Shown here one piece after another: positions 54,815-63,723 of a DNA stretch of 64,000 bases. The stretch spans positions 124,001-188,000 of the forward strand of contig NZ_ANBM01000004.1 of assembly GCF_002100115.1 (NCBI RefSeq). Direction: 5' to 3'. The notes under the pieces were generated by a model, which was not told the DNA's origin, did no database searches, and was given only the letters and a program-made list of their open reading frames with translations. Position numbers and translations under genes: made by a program. Position 1 is the first letter of the stretch, and every line of letters starts with the position of its first letter. The DNA is from Anaerovibrio sp. JC8 (lineage in GTDB: Bacteria; Bacillota; Negativicutes; Selenomonadales; Selenomonadaceae).

Positions 54815-54894
54815 CCAAAATAAATTCTTCCAATATGTACTTATTCGCTAAACTTTTCTTAAATCCTCTATAGGGTCTTTAATTAGAAATTCCG

Positions 54895-56532
54895 TTAAAT
54901 CTCCGGATTCAATTCATGGCCATATTCCTTAAGAAATATTTTCTGGTACTGCTTATAGGTGGGATCCAAAGCCTTTTCCTTTGGACTGTGAATACACCAG
55001 AAGCCCTCCTCCTGATTTGGCACCACAACCCTGTGGCCATGGCGGCGCATTTCCATGCACTGGGAAATCTCATAAAAATGCCAGCCCGTGAACAAATCCT
55101 CCCGCCAAGGCAAATCCACCTGGGTGACAAGGATAAGGCCATCAACGGCTTCAACCTCCACATAAGGCCCCTCAATGTCCAGACAGACGCTGTCCACCAC
55201 GCTTTCCGCCTCACAGGCGTGAAGCACCCGGCCCACAGTACGGAGGCCATCCCACCAGATGCCCGTCTCCGGCAGGCTACGGGCCCCAATGACTCCCAGG
55301 GCACCGATGGTTTTATCCTCAAAAATCTTCAATACATCACTGATAAAGTGCCTGTTGGCAATGAAGGTATCCTGATGGAGATACACCTTGTATTTGGCAT
55401 TGGTCTGCTTCATGCCCATATTGTAGCCCTGGCACATTGACTTGGCCCCCCGCACGGGAACCAGCTCCACCGCCATGCCCTCCGGCACCTCTAAATTATT
55501 GATGTAAAGCTGGCACTCCTGATACCATTCTTCCTTATTAATACAGGTTATGAAGGCAAATTTGTTTTCCGGGGCTGCTGATGCAATATTGGCTGGAGCC
55601 TTGGTCTGCGTTTTCTCCTTGTGGAGAGGAGCAGCAACCTCCGGCATATCCAATGCCTGCAGAAAATCCCGGGCCCATTCTTCATGGCCCATGGCAGAAA
55701 GCTCACTAACGAAATGGGCAGCAAACCGCTCCCGATAATAAACCGCCTGATACACGAAATCCGCCACATATTCCGGAAAAATCATCTTTTCCTCAAAAAG
55801 CTGCCACAGCTGCTGCACATTGTCCTGAGCATCAATACCGTATTCAATACGCCGCAGACGGTTGGACAACTCCCGACGGATTTCCTTGGTGTACAGCTTC
55901 TTTAGGGCCAGCACCTCGTCAATGGATTTGGTGGCCCTTACCAGCCATGTCCTTACCGCCAGATCGTTGCCATCATTTTCAAAGCCAAGCTTTTCCAGCT
56001 CAGCAATAAAATCCTTGTCAGGCTGCTTTTCATCCTGCACCGGCAGGAAGGAAGCATCTTTATAAAAGGAAGCCCCCAGCAGGGACATCATTTCATTGCG
56101 GGTAAAGACATGGGTGCAGACATGATAAAAATGCCCGTCCCGCAAGTCCCGAATATTACGCCAATATCTGGCGTTGGTAAAGGAAGTCAGCAGATAGCCT
56201 GTATCCTTTAAATAATTCCCCAGCCCCGAGGCAATATCCTGAGGATTCCAGGCCTCCAAAAACAGATTTTCCCCCATGATAATATCAAAGGAATCCTCCT
56301 CCAGGGGCAGCCGCTGGGCCAGAAAATTCACCGTAACCCAATGAATATCCAGCTCTGCATGTTCCTCCCGCAGGGACTCATCATCCTCTGATACCACCAC
56401 AAAAAGCTCCGCCCCGGGCATAAGGGAGCGAAGCTCATGAATATATTCCACGTTTTCTATTAACAGAACCCGCAGCTGTTCTTCTGTATGATGTAAAAAG
56501 TTAAGTAAGCAAAGTGTCTGTCCGTCCGCCAT
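54895..56532 (-). CDS. Methyltransferase-like domain fused to a GT2 glycosyltransferase
   Basis: 545 aa. Residues 1-160 look like a class I SAM-dependent methyltransferase (LLIENVEYIHELRSLMPGAEL, SFDIIMGENLFL); the glycine-rich SAM motif is poor, so activity is uncertain. A helical linker (200-310) follows. Residues 320-545 are a Glyco_tranf_2_5-type domain with FAFITCINKEEWYQECQ, KYKVYLHQDTFI (DxD-like HQD), GIWWDGL and DLPWREDLFTGWHFY. It lies between two GT41 genes, 5 bp after one of them, so it probably extends or modifies the same protein-linked glycan. Confidence 0.85.
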   Translation of the reverse strand: MADGQTLCLLNFLHHTEEQLRVLLIENVEYIHELRSLMPGAELFVVVSEDDESLREEHAELDIHWVTVNFLAQRLPLEEDSFDIIMGENLFLEAWNPQDIASGLGNYLKDTGYLLTSFTNARYWRNIRDLRDGHFYHVCTHVFTRNEMMSLLGASFYKDASFLPVQDEKQPDKDFIAELEKLGFENDGNDLAVRTWLVRATKSIDEVLALKKLYTKEIRRELSNRLRRIEYGIDAQDNVQQLWQLFEEKMIFPEYVADFVYQAVYYRERFAAHFVSELSAMGHEEWARDFLQALDMPEVAAPLHKEKTQTKAPANIASAAPENKFAFITCINKEEWYQECQLYINNLEVPEGMAVELVPVRGAKSMCQGYNMGMKQTNAKYKVYLHQDTFIANRHFISDVLKIFEDKTIGALGVIGARSLPETGIWWDGLRTVGRVLHACEAESVVDSVCLDIEGPYVEVEAVDGLILVTQVDLPWREDLFTGWHFYEISQCMEMRRHGHRVVVPNQEEGFWCIHSPKEKALDPTYKQYQKIFLKEYGHELNPEI

Positions 56533-56537
56533 CTTTC

Positions 56538-58112
56538 CTACCTTTTCCCATCCATTAACTGGTGATAAAGCTGCTCCACCTGGGCTGCATATCCCGCCTC
56601 ATCCATCAGAGGAGAGGCCTTCACCATATCCCGCAGCTGGAGGCGCAAATCCGCCACCACATCCGGGTTGTTTCCCAAAGCCGCGGCTATTTCCACATAT
56701 TCCGCCGGCTCAGAGGTGGTCATATCCTCAAGGCCCATATTCATCAGCATACTGTAGCCAAAACGCTGGCCCCGGCTGTCCCCGTAAAGGCTTACCACGG
56801 GAACGCCCATATACATGGCTTCGAAGGTGGTCATGCCCCCGGTGTATGGGAAGGTGTCCAAAGCAATGTCCATATCCCCATATTGCTGGAGATAGTCCTC
56901 GCTAAAGCCCCGAAGCTCCACCCGGTCTGCGGGAATTCCGCATTTTCCCAGCCTTTTCAGCGTATACTCCCGGCCAGTTTCGTGGTCAAAGAGCTTGTGC
57001 TTCAAAAGCAGCCTGCTCTGAGGTACCTTACTTAAAATCTGTCCCCATAATTTCAGCATATCATCCGTAACCTTGGCGAAATTATTAAAGCAGCCATAAG
57101 TAATATAACCATTGCGTTGCCATGGTGCTTCTGCAACCGCCGGCATTTTCTTGAAGATATGGAAGCAGAAATGGCTGTTCTTTACCGGCAGGAGCTTTTC
57201 CACATAAGCATCCTGCTGCTCCGAGCCACTGCAGTATTCATCTCCCAGAACATAATCCACTGCCTGCATGCCGGTACTGCCCACCCAACCAATGGCGGAC
57301 AGCTGAATACGGGCCGGCCTGTAGGCCAGCACCGGCAGCATGTTGTTGCTTGTATGGCCACCAAGATCCACCAGAATGTCGATTTCATCAATATGAATCT
57401 GCCGGGCAATTTTGTCGTGAGTCCAGCCACAGACCTGACGGTACACATCCGCCTTTTCACGGAAGGACTTGGTAACGGCGTCCTCATCCTTATTGCCGGC
57501 ATAACAGAAAATCTGAAATTCCTTGTTATTGGCCTTGTCCAGCAGCGGCCACAGCAACGAGCTCACCGGGTGCTGACGAAAATCACTGGACAGATAGCCA
57601 ATGCGAATACGATGATGACTGCGGGGCTTTGGTGTATACGGCTCCACATTGCCCTCGGATAACAGGGCATCATAGCCCTCATAAAGGGTCTGCCAAAACT
57701 CCTTGTCCGTATCCGGCAGGGAAGCCGCCGCAAAAACAGCATTGCTGTATTCCACCAGCTTCTGCTGCCACTCCTCTTCATGCTCCACCGATTGCAGAAA
57801 GCTCTCCACAGCCTTGTCTGCCCGGCCGATGGTGTTGTAGGCCTGCCCCAGCATGCTGTACACGGTGCCCTTGAGCTCAGGCTCGTCGGTACAGCCGCTT
57901 TTTTCCAGAGACTCCAAAATTGCCAGCTCCCCCAGCACATCCTCCAGGGAGCGCTTGATATACGCTCCCAAAAGCTGTGCCTTGGAAACCTGGTCTCCAC
58001 CTGCTTCCAGCAAGGCCCCCATGGCATCGTCTGCCCTGTGGAACAGCCCCATTTTCCAAAGATCGTGAATCTTGATATAAAGCTTCCAGCATTCCTTGGT
58101 CATATTCGCCAT
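56538..58112 (-). CDS. OGT/SPINDLY-type O-linked glycosyltransferase (GT41), copy 2
   Basis: 524 aa from ATG 58112. TPR-like N-terminus (to about 165), then RIGYLSSDFRQHPVSSLLW, DILVDLGGHTSNNMLPVLAYRPARIQ-type core, YGCFNNFAKVTDDML, RLLLKHKLFD and DIALDTFPYTGGMTTFEAM with MGVPVVSLYG. It is paralogous to copy 1 (shared blocks, same order) but clearly diverged, so the two probably have different acceptors or sugars. A phosphosugar mutase gene is 21 bp upstream. Confidence 0.93.
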   Translation of the reverse strand: MANMTKECWKLYIKIHDLWKMGLFHRADDAMGALLEAGGDQVSKAQLLGAYIKRSLEDVLGELAILESLEKSGCTDEPELKGTVYSMLGQAYNTIGRADKAVESFLQSVEHEEEWQQKLVEYSNAVFAAASLPDTDKEFWQTLYEGYDALLSEGNVEPYTPKPRSHHRIRIGYLSSDFRQHPVSSLLWPLLDKANNKEFQIFCYAGNKDEDAVTKSFREKADVYRQVCGWTHDKIARQIHIDEIDILVDLGGHTSNNMLPVLAYRPARIQLSAIGWVGSTGMQAVDYVLGDEYCSGSEQQDAYVEKLLPVKNSHFCFHIFKKMPAVAEAPWQRNGYITYGCFNNFAKVTDDMLKLWGQILSKVPQSRLLLKHKLFDHETGREYTLKRLGKCGIPADRVELRGFSEDYLQQYGDMDIALDTFPYTGGMTTFEAMYMGVPVVSLYGDSRGQRFGYSMLMNMGLEDMTTSEPAEYVEIAAALGNNPDVVADLRLQLRDMVKASPLMDEAGYAAQVEQLYHQLMDGKR

Positions 58113-58141
58113 ATCTATCACCCATAAAACCTTATTTTAGG

Positions 58142-59839
58142 CTACACGGCTGCTATCATATCCCCACAAGCTGCCGCGATTTCCCTCTCTGCCTCTTCTG
58201 CTATCTGTCTGCTGTCCCCGCTGACGCTGAGATACAGCTTTAATTTTGGCTCCGTGCCGCTAGGACGTACCACCACGGAAATATTGTTTTCCAGCTTTAT
58301 TTTCAGCACATTGGACTTTGGCAGGCCGTTAAGCCCCTGGCTGTAATCCTCCACCTGAAGTACCTTGCGGCCGGCAAAAGCATCCCCGGCAGCCACATTT
58401 TCCCGCACATGGGTCATGATAGCCTGCATTTTGGCCATGCCCGCAGAACCATCAAACTTGTAGCTGTGAAGGGTATTCAGGCAATATCCGTACTTGGCAT
58501 ACAGTTCATTGAGCTTGTCCAGCAGGGATACCCCATGGGTCTTGTAATAGCTGAACATCTCGCAGACTATGTAGGCACCGTCTACGCCGTCCTTGTCCCG
58601 AACATAGCCCCCGGTGAGATAGCCATAGCTTTCCTCAAAGCCAAATACATATCTGTCTTCTTCGTCATTGCTCTCCAAAATTCCTATCTGCTCACCAATA
58701 AATTTAAAGCCAGTAAGGACATTGATGGTCTCCATGCCGTAATCCGCCGCAATTCTGTCGGCCATATCAATGGTAACAATGGTCTTTATAAGGAGAGGCT
58801 TCTCTGGCATGGTGTCGTGCTTTGTCCGCTGGCTGCAGATATAATCCAAAAGCAGCAGCCCCACCTCATTGCCGGTGAGAAGCTGATAATCCCCGTCATT
58901 ATTTTTCACTGCAATACCAACACGGTCACAGTCCGGGTCCGTGGCCAGCATCAAATCCGCCCCGATCTTTTGGCAATACTCAATGCCCAAAGCCAGTGCT
59001 TCCTTTATTTCCGGATTTGGATAAGGGCAGGTTGGGAAATTGCCGTCCGGTTGTCTCTGCTCCTCCACCAAGGTAATGTTGGTGTAGCCCTCCTCCTTGA
59101 GAATCCGGGTCACAGGCTCCAGACCGGTGCCATTTAATGGAGAATAAACAATGGACACATTCTTGTCGATGTCCTCCCCGTAAAGCACGGACTGGTCCTT
59201 TACTGCCTGCAAAAAGCTGTCAAAGACCTTATCCTCAATATAGCTGATTTTTCTGTCATCAAGGGCAGCTTCAAAGGAGGTGGTCTGAACCCCATCAAAA
59301 ATGTCCACCACTTCAATGGATGCCAATATCTCCTTGGCCGCCTCAGTGGTAATCTGGCAGCCATCAGCCCCGTAAACCTTGTAGCCGTTGTACTGGGACG
59401 GATTATGGGAAGCGGTTATCATAACACCGGCACTGGTGCCCAAATAACGCACTGCATAGGATACAGTTGGCACCGGCAGCAGACGGTTCCAGATAAATAC
59501 CTTTACCCCATTGGCCGCAAACACACTGGCCGCTACCCTGGCAAATTCATCGGATTTCAGGCGGGAATCGTAGCCAATGGCCACGCTGGCCTCCTGACCA
59601 TACTGCTGACGCAAATATGCAGCCAAACCTTGGCTGGCCTTGGCTACAGTATGAATATTCATGCGGTTGGTGCCGGCACCGATAACGCCACGGAGTCCCC
59701 CGGTGCCAAAGGCCAAATTCCTGTAAAAGCTGTCCTCTATCTGCGCCTCATCATAGCCCCGCAGCTCTGCCTGCAATCCCTCATTGGCCTGCTCCAGCCA
59801 ACGCTTATATTCTTCTCTGTAATCTCTCACTTCTGTCAT
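58142..59839 (-). CDS. Phospho-sugar mutase (PgcA/PGM2-like)
   Basis: 565 aa alpha-D-phosphohexomutase. Active-site phosphoserine loop TASHNPSQYNGYKVYG (about residue 140), metal loop ATDPDCDRVGIA, sugar-binding GFEESYGYLTGGYVRDKDG and phosphate-binding VVRPSGTEPKLKLYL. It interconverts hexose 1- and 6-phosphates, feeding nucleotide-sugar synthesis for the adjacent glycosyltransferases. Preference for glucose or mannose cannot be told. Confidence 0.95.
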   Translation of the reverse strand: MTEVRDYREEYKRWLEQANEGLQAELRGYDEAQIEDSFYRNLAFGTGGLRGVIGAGTNRMNIHTVAKASQGLAAYLRQQYGQEASVAIGYDSRLKSDEFARVAASVFAANGVKVFIWNRLLPVPTVSYAVRYLGTSAGVMITASHNPSQYNGYKVYGADGCQITTEAAKEILASIEVVDIFDGVQTTSFEAALDDRKISYIEDKVFDSFLQAVKDQSVLYGEDIDKNVSIVYSPLNGTGLEPVTRILKEEGYTNITLVEEQRQPDGNFPTCPYPNPEIKEALALGIEYCQKIGADLMLATDPDCDRVGIAVKNNDGDYQLLTGNEVGLLLLDYICSQRTKHDTMPEKPLLIKTIVTIDMADRIAADYGMETINVLTGFKFIGEQIGILESNDEEDRYVFGFEESYGYLTGGYVRDKDGVDGAYIVCEMFSYYKTHGVSLLDKLNELYAKYGYCLNTLHSYKFDGSAGMAKMQAIMTHVRENVAAGDAFAGRKVLQVEDYSQGLNGLPKSNVLKIKLENNISVVVRPSGTEPKLKLYLSVSGDSRQIAEEAEREIAAACGDMIAAV

Positions 59840-59909
59840 TTAAAACCTATCCTATACTTAAATTTTTTGCTACATTATATGATACAATGCTTTAGCCTTT
59901 TTGAAAATA

Positions 59910-59978
59910 TCATTGGCTAATTTTTAGCTCAGTTTCGGCGGCTTCCAGGGCCTTGGCAATGGTTACATCCATATCATA
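59910..59978 (-). pseudogene. 3' remnant of a second glf allele
   Basis: Directly after the AlbA_2 stop codon the minus strand reads YDMDVTIAKALEAAETELKISQ and a stop. This corresponds to the C-terminal end of Glf encoded at 62262 (YDMDVTIAKALENAESELK), with about three quarters of the bases identical. No start or ribosome site. It marks where an older glf gene was replaced or split by the two-gene cassette. Confidence 0.85.
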
Positions 59979-61376
59979 TTATGATTTCTCTTTTATTTCC
60001 CAATGACCACTATAACCACGCCCCACATAAGATAGTTGTGGTATCTTCTTTATTTCCCGCTCAATTGTTTTCTTACTAACACCAAGGTTTTCCGCAATAT
60101 TTGCTCTTGTCATTTTATTATTTTCACGAATCATTTTTAAAATTGCTTTAGCATATTTTCCTTGGGCGACATCTTGGGCGACATCTTGGGCGACATCTTG
60201 AGGGACAACCTCATGTCTATCATAATAATTCAAATTATATAAAATCAAAACAAAACCACTATTATCAGCAATGAATTTAGGCATCAATTCTTCTCTCGAA
60301 TTTTCCTGAAAATCATAATCCTCAAGAATCTTCTTGAAACCGCTGCCACGACGCTCCATTAGTAGTAACCTACTGAAAATATCAGCCAATACCGGATTGC
60401 GTCTTTTTGAAGATATGGTTCTTAAATCTTTTCCTTCGAGGGTAGAGCCATCCACCATACCACCCGGAGAATAAATCTCCAAACGGTCATCAAACATATC
60501 TATGTGTACTTCGCTGCCTATTTCCAGGTAATTTCTATGAATCAAGGCATTAACCAGTCCCTCAGTTACCGCACGTTCAGGATACTCCGGATATTCCACT
60601 CTACTTGTAGGTAATTTCCTCCATGCTTTTCTGTTATTCCGCATTATAAATTTAAGACCATCTTGAAACAACGAAACTAGACCACCTGAGTATTCTTCAT
60701 CATCTATGGCATCCATCAAACCTGATGCTTTAGTAAGTCCATTCCATCTGGTGCAAAATACACGGGAATGCCTTACAGGAGATTCATCCGCAAGAAGAGC
60801 CCCAGCATTGGTAAGATTGCCATTCCCATCCACTATCCCGAAGGACTCATAATCCGTTTCTTCAAAGGATTTACCTGTACGCTGCTTATATACGGAACGG
60901 AGTTTGGTAAATGCCATATCTTCAAATCTGAACTTCGAAGGGAGGCTGTCATAACTCTGACCACTTCCCCGAATTATAAGTTCCCGAAGCTGAGCAGGCG
61001 TAGCCGGAATGCTTTCATTGCCAACACGTATATAGGCTATCAGCTGGCCTTCACCAGAATAGTAGTATGGTGTTTCATCGCCAACCATCACCTCTACCAT
61101 GATAAGGTCTTTACCCTCAACTTTTTCAAAGGACAGTTTAAACTTAGGAATAGGATTCATGCGGTTCTTTATTGTTTCGCTAATAATCTCCGCATCACCC
61201 TTGGCATCATCCAAACCGATAACCTGTTCATCATCCGACAATCCCCAAATCAGTTTCCCTCCGAAAGTATTGGCAAAAGCACTGACACTCTTCAACCAGC
61301 TTTTGGGCTTTTTAATCTCAAGACTTTGCTTTTTGTCGTATTCAGTTGATTCACCAATAAGATGTTCAATCTCCAT
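59979..61376 (-). CDS. AlbA_2 (Schlafen-like) ATP-binding/HTH protein
   Basis: 465 aa. N-terminal AlbA_2 domain (about 1-125: ESTEYDKKQSLEIKKPKSW, FANTFGGKLIWGLSDD, YIRVGNESIPATPAQL). A GHKL-like C-terminal ATPase part has LVNALIHRNYLEIGSEVHID, FDDRLEIYSPGG and LLLMERRGSGFKKILEDY. A winged-helix HTH_24-type end (KMTRANIAENLGVSKKTIEREI) follows. Between them a 12-bp tandem repeat encodes (QDVA)x3, a typical slippage-prone linker in this family. Such proteins are putative transcriptional regulators or defence-associated; specific role unknown. It is more AT-rich than its neighbours and part of an inserted pair. Confidence 0.85.
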   Translation of the reverse strand: MEIEHLIGESTEYDKKQSLEIKKPKSWLKSVSAFANTFGGKLIWGLSDDEQVIGLDDAKGDAEIISETIKNRMNPIPKFKLSFEKVEGKDLIMVEVMVGDETPYYYSGEGQLIAYIRVGNESIPATPAQLRELIIRGSGQSYDSLPSKFRFEDMAFTKLRSVYKQRTGKSFEETDYESFGIVDGNGNLTNAGALLADESPVRHSRVFCTRWNGLTKASGLMDAIDDEEYSGGLVSLFQDGLKFIMRNNRKAWRKLPTSRVEYPEYPERAVTEGLVNALIHRNYLEIGSEVHIDMFDDRLEIYSPGGMVDGSTLEGKDLRTISSKRRNPVLADIFSRLLLMERRGSGFKKILEDYDFQENSREELMPKFIADNSGFVLILYNLNYYDRHEVVPQDVAQDVAQDVAQGKYAKAILKMIRENNKMTRANIAENLGVSKKTIEREIKKIPQLSYVGRGYSGHWEIKEKS

Positions 61377-61426
61377 ATTAATAATCCCCTAATCTATTCC
61401 GAACCTCATAATACGTGAGTTATACG

Positions 61427-62212
61427 TTATTTACAAACACTACCAATTTCCTCCCCAACAGTCCGTAATTCACTAATAACGGCATTAGCTGTAAGAGCAT
61501 GGTATAAAGCAAAACTTCTATCTTCCTCTTCTTTCTCCTCTTCACTACGAGTATCTTCAGACACTCCCAGTTCCTTACGAAGGTCTTCATAATCATGGAA
61601 AAACTTTTTCTGTTCCTCTAAAGGCATTTTTTCTATTTCTTCAATCTCTTTAATCGACGCATCCAATTCCTGTCTATGCTCTTTCTGAGATTCTTCGGTC
61701 ATTCCATTAAATGTCATTTCCTCCAACATTGCGAATATACAATCTTGCAGTCCAATGCGTTGTAAATTACCTACGCTCACCTGATAACCAAGTATCTCAC
61801 TCCAAAGATTAAATTCAAATGCATAACCTTCAGGGCGGCCTTCATTTATTTCACGTATATACCGCTTTATTTCATCAGTCGGTAAATTCTTCAAATTATC
61901 AAATGAATGAAAACTGCGTTTTGCTATAGCCGTGCAATATTTACTCAGTTCATCACGTTTATACAAACATACGTCAATATATTCATCAACCTCACCGTCC
62001 CAATTATCCCATACGCTTGAAAAAACAGCTATATCATCTGACTTCACATAGGAGTAGCTGGCCATTCGAGAGAGAAAATCACTCCAAGAACGAGATATTT
62101 TTCCATAATCATGTACACTGAGAACATTATCACTCTCAATAGTTTTCCGCACTATCGCATCAAGATCAACCAACTTCAGTAGTTCTTGTACCGTTATAAA
62201 AGCTTTTGTCAC
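61427..62212 (-). CDS. Hypothetical protein in the glf-adjacent cassette
   Basis: 262 aa from GTG 62212 (GGGGGGAC upstream); an ATG at 62230 is possible. Acidic, mostly helical, no membrane segment. The start TKAFITVQELLKLVDLDAI with SRSWSDFLSRM may correspond to a DUF6557-like domain. The C-terminal third is a highly charged coiled coil (KEIEEIEKMPLEEQKKFF, RSEEEKEEEDRSF). I do not recognise an activity. It lies 50 bp upstream of the AlbA_2 gene, and both are lower in GC than glf and the mutase. Confidence 0.65.
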   Translation of the reverse strand: MTKAFITVQELLKLVDLDAIVRKTIESDNVLSVHDYGKISRSWSDFLSRMASYSYVKSDDIAVFSSVWDNWDGEVDEYIDVCLYKRDELSKYCTAIAKRSFHSFDNLKNLPTDEIKRYIREINEGRPEGYAFEFNLWSEILGYQVSVGNLQRIGLQDCIFAMLEEMTFNGMTEESQKEHRQELDASIKEIEEIEKMPLEEQKKFFHDYEDLRKELGVSEDTRSEEEKEEEDRSFALYHALTANAVISELRTVGEEIGSVCK

Positions 62213-62261
62213 GCCAGTCCCCCCATTCACTCTATTTCTTAATTATCTTTTTTTAAAATGA

Positions 62262-63389
62262 TTACGTATCATAAGTTTTTAACTCACTTTCAGCATTTTC
62301 CAAGGCCTTGGCGATGGTTACATCCATGTCATAGTAGGAATAGGTTCCCAGGCGGCCACCGAAAATTACGTTATTGAGCTTTGCCGCCTCTGCCTTGTAC
62401 TGGGCATACAGAGTACTGTTTTTCTCGTCATTAACAGGGTAATAAGGCTCGTCTCCCTTTTTCCATTCTGAGGAAAATTCCCGGGAAATCACGGTTTTCG
62501 GCAAATCATTGCCATTTTCATCCTTGCCAAATTCAAACCACTTGTGCTCAACAATCCTGGTCCATGGTGTTTCCCGATCCGTATAATTAACTGCCGCATT
62601 GCCCTGGAAATTAGGCATATCCAGCAGCTCATTTTCAAATCTTACCGAGCGGTATTCCAAGGTGCCCAGCTTATAATCAAAGAACTCGTCTATTGGGCCG
62701 GTGTAGAGGATTTTCTCGGCAATATTTTCGTACCCACTCCGTTTTTTAAGGAAGTCCACCCCAAGCCGAACTTCGATGCCCTCCAGAAGATTCTCCACCA
62801 GCTTGGTATAACCACCCATAGGAATCCCCTGATAAAGGGCATTGAAATAATTGTTGTCGTAGGTGTAGCGCACCGGCAGCCGCTTTATGATGAAAGCTGG
62901 CAAATCCTTGCAGTCACGTCCCCATTGCTTTTCCGTGTAACCCTTAATGAGCTTTTCAAAAATATCCCGGCCCACCAAAGAAATGGCCTGCTCCTCCAGA
63001 TTCTTTGGCTCCCCCTTTATCTCCTGCCGCTGCTCCGCAATCTTGGCCGCCGCTTCCTCCGGAGTCACCACTCCCCACATCTTGTTGAAGGTGTACATAT
63101 TAAAGGGCAGGGAATACAGCTCTCCCTTGTAGTTTGCCACCGGAGAGTTGGTGAAGCGGTTAAATTCAGCGAATTTATTCACATAATCCCACACGGTTTT
63201 ATTATTGGTATGAAAAATATGGGCACCATATTTGTGGACATTAATGCCCTCCACCTTTTCCGTGTACACATTTCCCCCAATATGGTCCCGCCGATCGATA
63301 ACCAGCACCTTTTTCCCTGCTGCCCTGGCCTGCTGGGCAAACACCGCACCGAACAGGCCGGAGCCTACTATTAAATAGTTATACTGCAT
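62262..63389 (-). CDS. glf: UDP-galactopyranose mutase
   Basis: 375 aa from MQYNYLIVGSGLFGAVF (ATG 63389), GAGAGGA upstream. FAD-binding GSGLFG and VIDRRDHIGGNVYTE, then KYGAHIFHTNN, SLPFNMYTFNKMWG, KGYTEKQWGRDCKDLP and the C-terminal GRLGTYSYYDMDVTIAKAL. Converts UDP-galactopyranose to UDP-galactofuranose for surface glycans. It was probably adjacent to the phosphosugar mutase before the two-gene cassette was inserted. Confidence 0.96.
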   Translation of the reverse strand: MQYNYLIVGSGLFGAVFAQQARAAGKKVLVIDRRDHIGGNVYTEKVEGINVHKYGAHIFHTNNKTVWDYVNKFAEFNRFTNSPVANYKGELYSLPFNMYTFNKMWGVVTPEEAAAKIAEQRQEIKGEPKNLEEQAISLVGRDIFEKLIKGYTEKQWGRDCKDLPAFIIKRLPVRYTYDNNYFNALYQGIPMGGYTKLVENLLEGIEVRLGVDFLKKRSGYENIAEKILYTGPIDEFFDYKLGTLEYRSVRFENELLDMPNFQGNAAVNYTDRETPWTRIVEHKWFEFGKDENGNDLPKTVISREFSSEWKKGDEPYYPVNDEKNSTLYAQYKAEAAKLNNVIFGGRLGTYSYYDMDVTIAKALENAESELKTYDT

Positions 63390-63411
63390 AGAATGGTCCT
63401 CTCTTTTGGTT

Positions 63412-63723
63412 TTAAGTATCAAACAAGCTGCCATAATCACTGCGGTCGTCCAGCACTAAATCTATATATACAACCTTTTCCTTTTTATTCACCCGATAAA
63501 CCAACCACAAATGGAGCCAAAAAGGAATCAGTCTATACATAGGTGGCAGATACTTCAACCGACGCGCCCCACGTTCAGGCATATTTTCCAAAGACTCTTT
63601 GCCACTAATAAAGGCATCAATGAACTTTTGCCCCAAAGCCTCATCCTGCACAATAGTAAGCTCAGCGGCCTTTGTCACCAACTGCTCTTTTGCATTTGGT
63701 GAAACAATTACAGTATATTTCAT
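63412..63723 (-). CDS. RelE/ParE-type toxin
   Basis: 103 aa. YTVIVSPNAKEQLVTKAAEL at the N-terminus, IDAFISGKESLENMPERGARR in the middle, then YRLIPFWLHLWLVYRVN and VYIDLVLDDRSDYG, the ParE_toxin pattern. It overlaps the antitoxin stop by 4 bp (ATGA). Probably inhibits gyrase or cleaves mRNA at the ribosome; which cannot be told. Confidence 0.85.
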   Translation of the reverse strand: MKYTVIVSPNAKEQLVTKAAELTIVQDEALGQKFIDAFISGKESLENMPERGARRLKYLPPMYRLIPFWLHLWLVYRVNKKEKVVYIDLVLDDRSDYGSLFDT

